Source: Candidatus Omnitrophota bacterium
GTDB taxonomy: Bacteria > Omnitrophota > Gorgyraeia > Gygaellales > Profunditerraquicolaceae
Assembly: GCA_030693145.1 (NCBI GenBank)
Contig: JAUYBI010000008.1
Span: 1 to 45,487 of the forward strand
Reading direction: 5' to 3'
Length of the DNA: 45,487 nt
The notes under the pieces are model-generated. The model searched no databases, was not told the DNA's origin, and saw nothing but the letters and a program-made list of their open reading frames with translations. Each line of letters starts with the position of its first letter. Within the stretch, counting starts at the first letter, position 1. Below are positions 40,660 through 45,487 of this stretch, one piece after another. The position numbers and the translations under genes were made by a program.

Positions 40660-40661
40660 CT

Positions 40662-40862
40662 CTACCCCCTCGCTATTTTTGATTCTATATAGCGGCTTAA
40701 GCTCGTTTTGTCTTTGTCTTCCGATGAGACAAAGGAAACACCGTAATGATTAACTGGTGAGTCTGTCTTCTTCCAAATAATTTCTGCCTTGATTTTTAGG
40801 ATAGGAACCTTATCTCCAAAAAAGAATAATCTTAAATTTATTGACTCTTTCTCGTTTGAAAT
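40662..40862 (-). pseudogene. PilZ-domain C-terminal remnant
   Basis: Frame without a start codon, reading LRLFFFGDKVPILKIKAEIIWKK..., then HYGVSFVSSEDKDKTSLSRYI and stop TAG (40664-40662). IKAEIIW-x-YGVSFV is the second half of a PilZ (c-di-GMP receptor) domain. Its N-terminal half with the RxxxR and D/NxSxxG motifs is missing. It joins the AMIN frame by a one-base frame change (overlap 40838-40862), so the locus looks like a deletion or fusion between an AMIN gene and a PilZ gene. Confidence 0.6.
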
Positions 40863-41068
40863 TCAACTACTAGTCTCGATGGAGACTCCAGCCAATAGGA
40901 AGAAAATTTAGCCGGACCAGAAGTTGAAATTATTATTCTTGTTCCTTCATTAACCTCTTTAGTGGCTGAATTTTTGAATTCTCTTATTAAATCCTGCGCT
41001 ATTGACGGTGTAGTCAAAGCTAATATAAAAACTGAAACTACTAAGAATAATTTTAAAATCGGTCTCAT
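40838..41068 (-). pseudogene. Truncated AMIN-domain exported protein
   Basis: 76 aa with a good signal peptide (LKLFLVVSVFILALTTPSIAQ) followed by the first half of an AMIN domain (EGTRIIISTSGPAKFSSYWLESPSRLVVEFQ). AMIN domains direct envelope proteins to peptidoglycan sites and are normally longer and followed by another domain. It ends after FQTRKSQ where a PilZ remnant takes over in the next frame. It overlaps the upstream gene by 4 bases. It may still make a short exported peptide. Confidence 0.6.
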
Positions 41069-41691
41069 AGTTTTTTCACCACATCACTTTCTTTAAATTC
41101 CACATTCTTCCAGGGGCTCAAAATAGCTGCCGCAGCACTCTTTTCTTCTATTTTTTCTACTTGAACCTTACCGATAAATTTATCATTGCGATAGACCGAC
41201 AAAATATCACCTAATTTTAAATTGTTCCCGCTGCCTAAATCCACTACAACAAATGCATGATCTTTATCAAAAGCTAAAACCTTCCCAATTAGCTCATGTG
41301 TAGTTTTAATCACAATCTTTTCGAGCTCAATTTGCTTGGGTAAAGCGGCAGTTAATTCTTTAACCCTCGCTTCCAAAACCTGTTTTTCTTTAGTAACTGA
41401 AAGCAGTTGCGTTTCCGCTTCTTTTCTGGCGGTTATTTCTTTTTCGAGCTTATCTAAAGAAAGTTTTATTTGTTCATCCTTTGCTACTATTTCTTTCTTA
41501 GCATCCACGAGATTATTTTCGACTACTTTTTTTGCCTCAACGGTCTGCTGCAATTCTGATTCTTTTGCTATCCTTAATGATTTTTCTTTTTCCTTTTGTG
41601 CATACAAAGTAAAACAAATAACTAAAAGAATAATAATACTGGGCCAGAAAACTTTGGGCTTAACTAATGTATTTAAGTTTATCTTTGCCAT
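41065..41691 (-). CDS. Membrane-anchored coiled-coil protein
   Basis: 208 aa. One membrane helix (about residues 14-29, KVFWPSIIILLVICFTLYA) is followed by a coiled coil (about 35-120, Lys/Glu/Leu heptads). A C-terminal beta-barrel-like domain contains GKVLAFDKDHAFVVVDLGSGNNLKLGDILSVYRNDKFIGKVQVEKI, similar to the C-terminal domain of FlgT-like proteins. There is no enzymatic motif. It could be a periplasmic anchor or scaffold; the gas vesicle context is suggestive only. Confidence 0.7.
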   Translation of the reverse strand: MAKINLNTLVKPKVFWPSIIILLVICFTLYAQKEKEKSLRIAKESELQQTVEAKKVVENNLVDAKKEIVAKDEQIKLSLDKLEKEITARKEAETQLLSVTKEKQVLEARVKELTAALPKQIELEKIVIKTTHELIGKVLAFDKDHAFVVVDLGSGNNLKLGDILSVYRNDKFIGKVQVEKIEEKSAAAAILSPWKNVEFKESDVVKKL

Positions 41692-41705
41692 AGCACCCCT
41701 CTAAT

Positions 41706-42389
41706 TTAATCCTCCCCCTTAGAAACAAGATACCTGCTTAATTCTTCGAATCGTTCCTTATTTTTATGACAAAAGGGCAGTAACCTCTGGTATTCTTTGA
41801 CTATCTGCGCATCTTTTATCTCACTAACACGAATGCTTCTGGAAAGGCGCTTTTTGATATTATGATAGGCACCGATAAAAATAATGCCTGTTTCATCCTG
41901 GCGTAGAGACTCATCTATCCTTTTTGCAATAAATATGTCTCTTTTATCTAAGAGCCTATCTTTAGCTAATTTATATTTTATGAACGCGATTAATTTATGC
42001 ATAATTGATTTAGACTGCATTATAGCCACTAATCTATCGCGCTCCTCTTTGACCAGCTTGAAATCCTCTGTCTTGACCAAAACAGCTCCTCTTTTTAAGA
42101 GCCTGGCGACTAATTCATAATTCCTGCTTCCTGATTTCGCGCTTTCTTCGACTATTCTTTGTCCTACTTCGCCATCCGCGACCATTCCATCCTGATATAT
42201 CTTCATTCCTGATACATCTATGGAATCAAAATAATCCGATATTACATCCCAGAACTTTTCAACTGCCGCTACGTGTTTCTCCCAAATATCTTCTCCCAGA
42301 TCCGCAATACCTCTTTTAGTCACATCTTTCGCTAAAGACCCGAGGTCAGCGCTGGTATGAATAACTGGAACATAAATCAGTGTTCTCAT
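41706..42389 (-). CDS. Conserved protein of unknown function (YQDG-motif family)
   Basis: 227 aa, soluble. The N-terminal half has VPVIHTSADLGSLAKDV, IYQDGMVADGEVGQRIVEES and GSRNYELVARLLKRGAVLVKTEDFKLVKEE. These follow a pattern I recall from a widespread uncharacterised family (VPIxHxxADLGS...YQDG...GSxNxxLxxxLxxxGAxLMxTE). The C-terminal half is helical and includes GIIFIGAYHNIKKRL, a possible metal or nucleotide motif. Gas vesicle loci often carry such accessory genes, but its role is unknown. It is 18 bases downstream of the GvpA/J-family gene. Confidence 0.55.
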   Translation of the reverse strand: MRTLIYVPVIHTSADLGSLAKDVTKRGIADLGEDIWEKHVAAVEKFWDVISDYFDSIDVSGMKIYQDGMVADGEVGQRIVEESAKSGSRNYELVARLLKRGAVLVKTEDFKLVKEERDRLVAIMQSKSIMHKLIAFIKYKLAKDRLLDKRDIFIAKRIDESLRQDETGIIFIGAYHNIKKRLSRSIRVSEIKDAQIVKEYQRLLPFCHKNKERFEELSRYLVSKGED

Positions 42390-42407
42390 AGGAAAATGTA
42401 GAATAAG

Positions 42408-42713
42408 CTATTTCGCCTTTATCTTTTCTTCCAGGCGATCTAATCGTTTTTTAAGCGCTATATTCTCTTTCTCTATCTCAGTCTCTTTGGCTTTAGTGGA
42501 TAAATAAGAATCCTGCTGCCACCAATTTATGCCCATCTCCATCGCCTTATCAACCGAGGCAACCAATAACCTTATTTTAATATTAAGAAGGTCAACATCT
42601 GCAAGTTGGATTTTTATATCCCCGGCAATCACAATTCCTTTATCCAAAACCCTCTCTAAGATATCTGCAAGGTTAGTAGCCTCAATTGCATGAACCATTT
42701 TTGTTTCAGCCAT
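42408..42713 (-). CDS. Gas vesicle protein, GvpA/J family
   Basis: 101 aa. The core NLADILERVLDKGIVIAGDIKIQLADVDLLNIKIRLLVASVDKAMEMGINWW is the conserved gas vesicle structural fold (two helices, two strands, two helices). A coiled-coil tail follows (EIEKENIALKKRLDRLEEKIKAK). GvpJ-like minor shell proteins and some GvpA paralogues look like this; the main structural GvpA is usually about 70 aa without such a tail. It probably shapes or nucleates the vesicle shell. Confidence 0.88.
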   Translation of the reverse strand: MAETKMVHAIEATNLADILERVLDKGIVIAGDIKIQLADVDLLNIKIRLLVASVDKAMEMGINWWQQDSYLSTKAKETEIEKENIALKKRLDRLEEKIKAK

Positions 42714-42732
42714 AGTTTTATCCTCCTTCTTA

Positions 42733-42996
42733 TTATACCAGTTTTTTTGCTTTTATAATCAGAACAACTGTCCTCTTACGTAAGTTCGCAATAAAATGAC
42801 AGTTCTTACAATCTAAACTTTCTTTTTTATAATCCTGGCAGTTGAGAAGTACGTCTACTTCTTTGCGTAGTTCTTCGGCAAAAACCGCTTTCTCCGTTAC
42901 TCCTTTGATTGCATTGATCTTATTTGTAATATCTTTTATTACCGATTCTTGTTTTTGAAATATAGAACAGTTTATCCTTGCGTCTTCCTTATGCAT
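42733..42996 (-). CDS. Small Cys-rich protein of gas vesicle cluster
   Basis: 87 aa from the ATG at 42996 (GGGAGAAG upstream); the frame open to 43050 would read through a repeat. RINCSIFQKQESVIKDITNKINAIKG...LRKEVDVLLNCQDYKKESLDCKNCHFIANLRKR shares its Cys pattern with the 40023-40277 protein. The Cys-Lys-Asn-Cys-His motif might bind a metal. It lies between gvpK and the GvpA/J-family gene. Confidence 0.7.
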   Translation of the reverse strand: MHKEDARINCSIFQKQESVIKDITNKINAIKGVTEKAVFAEELRKEVDVLLNCQDYKKESLDCKNCHFIANLRKRTVVLIIKAKKLV

Positions 42997-43044
42997 ATCT
43001 TCTCTCCCATGAGATCCCTCGCTTCGCTCGGGATAAATTCGACC

Positions 43045-43095
43045 ATACAACTTACGTCACAGCCTTGCAGAAAGCATGTTCCGTAAGTTGTGGCC
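43045..43095. repeat. Inverted repeat between gvpK and Cys-rich gene
   Basis: ATACAACTTACG at 43045-43056 and CCGTAAGTTGTGGCC at 43081-43095 form inverted arms; the same pair recurs at 44523-44559. Confidence 0.6.
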
Positions 43096-43099
43096 TCAT

Positions 43100-43441
43100 T
43101 TACATTAAATCTCCCAAAGGGCCTAAATTTAGGTTTAGCTCTTCATCTTTTAGCCCGAAAATCTCCTTTAGTTCCTGCATCTTATTTTCTAATTTTAAAA
43201 GAGTTTCTCCCATTTGTTCAATTTCTTCCTCACTAAGAGAACCACCTTCTATTCTTCTCATTGCCTGTTTTTCAAGCAGCTTCCTGATTAATTCTACAAG
43301 CGTAAGGACTAATTTTGCCAGCCCCTTCTCTACATTTTTAGGATTAGCATCAATCCTTTTAGGAAGCACATCTTGAACTTTCTCTATCTCTTCGATAAAT
43401 GCCTCTTGTGAGTCTGTCTCGATTGTTCTATTCATAGTCAT
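43100..43441 (-). CDS. gvpK: Gas vesicle protein GvpK
   Basis: 113 aa. PKRIDANPKNVEKGLAKLVLTLVELIRKLLEKQAMRRIEGGSLSEEEIEQMGETLLKLENKMQELKEIFGLKDEELNLNLGPLGDLM is the GvpK family in full: the invariant Arg-Ile-Asp-Ala/Asn motif, the R-R-I-E-x-G-S-L box and the NLxLGPLGxL end. Its start overlaps the GvpF/L stop by 4 bases (ATGA). GvpK is an accessory protein needed for vesicle growth. Confidence 0.95.
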   Translation of the reverse strand: MTMNRTIETDSQEAFIEEIEKVQDVLPKRIDANPKNVEKGLAKLVLTLVELIRKLLEKQAMRRIEGGSLSEEEIEQMGETLLKLENKMQELKEIFGLKDEELNLNLGPLGDLM

Positions 43442-44250
43442 ACTGAATTCCTCTCTTGAGCAAGGCCTTGTTGTGCAAGTAATCTATTTAACATATCCTC
43501 AGTATTAAAATAATCAACCGACGCAGGTTTTCTAGTCAAAGTAACAAAATTATAACAGGGCCAGGGCCCACTAAACAAGAATTTAAGGTCGCCGGGCGTA
43601 TTCTTTAACTGTTCAAATGCCTGCCTAAATTCATTTTGTCTTTGTTTATCAACCAGATAACTGGCATTTAAAAGGAGATTCTCGGTTTGTAGTCTCTTGA
43701 GTTTCTTTTCGCAAGCGATTTTGTTAAAATAGTCATCCACAACTGCAATACACCTATTGGCTTCCTCTTGGAATTCCTTGTCTATGATATGCTTTTCAAA
43801 CTTTTCTTTTACAAAAGTTTTTGCGGGAGACTCGCTAGATATAGATACATTATGTTTAGTTTTCTGATATGCATCGATTATCCTCTGCTTTATGGTATCT
43901 GCTGACCAGATGACTTTTATGCCGAATTCTGCCTTGTTATGCAGTCTTGCCAAATTGTCTTTAAAATCTTCATAATATAATTCTGCCATAGAGAGTAGAT
44001 TTTCTTTAGTATTAAAAATAGTCGAGAGCCTAATAGGTAAAACCGTAAATTTCGTCATTAACGTTTCGATGACCTCTTCATGTTTTAAAACATCTGCATC
44101 AGTTATCTCTTGCAACTTTTGCCTAAGTTCACTTACCGCCACCCCTATATCGCGATAGGAAACGTTATGGACACCCACTCCTTCTAATCCAAAAATAGTC
44201 TCATCTATTGTATCTTTAGAATCTATTACGCCATAAGTGTAGATTACCAT
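43438..44250 (-). CDS. Gas vesicle protein GvpF/L
   Basis: 270 aa. IYTYGVID..., ...TKFTVLPIRLSTIFNTKENLLSMAELYYEDFKDNLARLHNKAEFGIKVIWS and the C-terminal LKFLFSGPWPCYNFVTL are the GvpF/L signatures (N-terminal ferredoxin-like fold, central helix bundle). The family nucleates vesicles and binds GvpA. Two distinct copies occur here, as in many clusters, 24% or so alike by eye. It lies 3 bases after the small GvpA/M-like gene. Confidence 0.93.
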   Translation of the reverse strand: MVIYTYGVIDSKDTIDETIFGLEGVGVHNVSYRDIGVAVSELRQKLQEITDADVLKHEEVIETLMTKFTVLPIRLSTIFNTKENLLSMAELYYEDFKDNLARLHNKAEFGIKVIWSADTIKQRIIDAYQKTKHNVSISSESPAKTFVKEKFEKHIIDKEFQEEANRCIAVVDDYFNKIACEKKLKRLQTENLLLNASYLVDKQRQNEFRQAFEQLKNTPGDLKFLFSGPWPCYNFVTLTRKPASVDYFNTEDMLNRLLAQQGLAQERNSV

Positions 44251-44253
44251 TTC

Positions 44254-44505
44254 TTAAGTTGGCTCCTCTTGCGCACCAGCCATAGGAGCACCCCTTAATC
44301 GCTCCATAGTCTCTACTGAGCTAAGCAGGACCTTTAATCCTAAATACACAAGGTCTACATCAGCTACCGAAATAACTATATCCCCTGAGATAACTACGCC
44401 TTTATCTAAAGCCCTATCCAGGATTTCTAAAAGCGTGACCCTTTCTTGCTTACGAAGATCTAAATAACTATTTTTATCCTGCAGGGTTTTAATTTGTCTA
44501 TCCAT
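44254..44505 (-). CDS. Gas vesicle protein, GvpA/J/M family
   Basis: 83 aa. VTLLEILDRALDKGVVISGDIVISVADVDLVYLGLKVLLSSVETMERLRGA is the conserved Gvp structural core, with a Gln/Glu/Pro-rich tail. It is a minor-type (GvpM/S or GvpJ) rather than a major GvpA sequence, judging by SGDIVISVADVDLVYLGLKVLL. It is likely a shell-cap or nucleation component. It lies between the two GvpF/L genes. Confidence 0.88.
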   Translation of the reverse strand: MDRQIKTLQDKNSYLDLRKQERVTLLEILDRALDKGVVISGDIVISVADVDLVYLGLKVLLSSVETMERLRGAPMAGAQEEPT

Positions 44506-44522
44506 TGTATATCTGTTCAGCT

Positions 44523-44559
44523 ATACAACTTACGTTCGCTTCGCTCCGTAAGTAGTGGC
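44523..44559. repeat. Inverted repeat at 3' end of GvpF/L gene
   Basis: ATACAACTTACG (44523-44534) and CGTAAGTAGTGGC (44547-44559) around TTCGCTTCGCTC. It supplies the stop codon and last residues (CEATTYGAKRT) of the GvpF/L gene. Confidence 0.6.
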
Positions 44560-45354
44560 TTCGCAGAAATTGTAAGGCGGCCAAGGGCCGGTGCAATCAA
44601 AAAAAAGCCCCTTGTCGATATATTTTGTCTTAAGATTATCTACTATATTAAGAAAATCTCCAACCTTATCTTTATTAATTAAAAAAACTGAATTCAGAAT
44701 CATTTCGTCATTTCTTTCAGTTACTTCTTTGGGTAATAATTTATTGATACAGGCCTGCGTAGACTTCTCTTTTAGCCTATCAAAGCTCACCTGACCATAC
44801 TCATTAAGCTTTTTATTTACGGCTATATTCAGAAACTCTTCTTTTTTCTTTTTTAAAAGATAGGCCTTGCCTGGTGCAGAACCATTGATTTCCTTATCTA
44901 TATTTAATAATTGCTCATCTTCTTGTATAACATTCTCTTTCAACTTCCCCGGATTACAGTAAATTTTAACCCCCCACTCCTCTTTATTTTCTAATTTTTT
45001 TAATATATCTTTGAATCTTTCTAAATGTGCCCCAAGCATTGTCTTTAGATTGCTCTCAGTATTAAATAAAGTTGCAAACTTAAAAGGAATTACGCAGGTA
45101 TTTTTCATAATCCCCTCTATCGCCTTTTCATGGATATTCGCCTTTACTTTAATCCATTCTAAATCAGCTAAATTCCTCTTTAAATTCTCTTCAGCAAATT
45201 CGGACTCCTTGACCTTATTGACAATCGCATATAAACTTTGTTGGTAAATGAAATAAGGTTGAGCCACTAAATTCTCTATTTCTTTTAGTTTTGGCACCTT
45301 ATCAGTAATACAATACAAATAGATAAGGCCTTCTTTGGCTTCCTTTGTATTCAT
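44530..45354 (-). CDS. Gas vesicle protein GvpF/L
   Basis: 274 aa. LIYLYCITDKVPKLKEIENLVAQPYFIYQQSLYAIVNKVKESEFAEENLKRNLADLEWIKVKANIHEKAIEGIMKNTCVIPFKFATLFNTESNLKTMLGAHLERFKDIL and the terminal FFDCTGPWPPYNFCEATTYGAKRT identify GvpF/L. GPWPPYNF usually sits near the C-terminus; here about 11 extra residues come from the inverted repeat that overlaps the gene end. The start is the ATG at 45354. The rest of the operon lies past the right edge. Confidence 0.93.
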   Translation of the reverse strand: MNTKEAKEGLIYLYCITDKVPKLKEIENLVAQPYFIYQQSLYAIVNKVKESEFAEENLKRNLADLEWIKVKANIHEKAIEGIMKNTCVIPFKFATLFNTESNLKTMLGAHLERFKDILKKLENKEEWGVKIYCNPGKLKENVIQEDEQLLNIDKEINGSAPGKAYLLKKKKEEFLNIAVNKKLNEYGQVSFDRLKEKSTQACINKLLPKEVTERNDEMILNSVFLINKDKVGDFLNIVDNLKTKYIDKGLFFDCTGPWPPYNFCEATTYGAKRT

Positions 45355-45487
45355 AGTTCGACTCGTTTCACTCGCTTGGTTCGACTCTGCTCACCATGCT
45401 TCGACGAACCATGCTGAGCTTGTCGAAGCACACTATGACCCTGAGCAAACGAAGTGCGTCGAAGGGTCATAGCTTACCTTTTAGCAA
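45355..45487. repeat. Interspersed hairpin repeats at window edge
   Basis: The region upstream of the last GvpF/L gene is filled with short repeats. CTATGACCCT ... AGGGTCATAG (45433-45472) is a perfect 10-bp inverted repeat, preceded by several GCTTCGAC / GTCGAAGC units. These are common intergenic elements; I see no promoter I can defend. Confidence 0.5.

Overview
The window looks like chromosomal DNA of a Gram-negative bacterium with an outer membrane (a secretin, a beta-barrel porin, a SurA-like periplasmic protein). The house-keeping genes (dnaX, recR, rpoN, an ABC-F ATPase, tRNA-Asn), the small secretin operon, the bactofilin and the low-to-moderate GC content suggest an uncultivated anaerobic lineage such as Omnitrophota or a neighbour. 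That placement is inference; no rRNA is present. Most genes lie on the minus strand.

Region 1 (1-13 kb). A partial REP-associated (Y1) transposase lies downstream of a GEMM-I type riboswitch and a terminator. Next comes a minus-strand operon read from 8.15 to 1.05 kb: an ExeA/GspA-like ATPase, a GspC-like protein, a GspD/PilQ-like secretin, a coiled-coil/TPR protein, two exported unknowns and a SurA-like/cyclophilin fusion. A MerR regulator precedes it, followed by a histidine kinase/response regulator pair, a serine beta-lactamase-like enzyme and a DUF5674 pair. Palindromic REP-like repeats sit at the 3' ends of several of these genes.

Region 2 (13-32.8 kb) is accessory DNA. A roughly 0.2-0.4 kb module that normally lies just downstream of tRNA-Asn (32.8 kb) recurs at 28.7-29.1 and 14.0-14.25 kb, as expected for tandem islands accreted at that tRNA. 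The cargo is a zinc operon (Fur/Zur-type regulator, His-rich membrane peptide, porin, znuA, znuC, znuB) with a consensus promoter and operator; nikR with an orphan NikMN-like nickel/cobalt component; an ArsF/ArsG/thioredoxin/permease group; an IS110 element; and a conflict island. The island holds an HTH-MNT nucleotidyltransferase, a HEPN protein and a TOTE-type primase-helicase in one tight operon, plus an AbiEi/AbiEii pair, a PD-(D/E)xK-like protein and an IS3 remnant.

Region 3 (32.8-39.2 kb) is conserved core: tRNA-Asn, ABC-F ATPase, recR, dnaX, a NIL-domain protein, and rpoN on the plus strand with overlapping sigma70- and sigma54-like promoter elements.

Region 4 (39.2-45.5 kb) is the distal part of a gas vesicle cluster (two GvpF/L, two GvpA/J/M-family proteins, GvpK). 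It is interleaved with a bactofilin, two paralogous Cys-rich proteins, a 2x[4Fe-4S] ferredoxin, a SAP-like Cys protein, an envelope coiled-coil protein and a broken AMIN/PilZ locus. The operon starts beyond the right edge.

The most novel-looking points are the HEPN/MNT + TOTE operon with its double-palindrome operator, the tRNA-Asn repeat architecture, the hairpin array upstream of the 13.4 kb MNT gene, the riboswitch-transposase pairing, and the redox-flavoured gas vesicle accessory genes.
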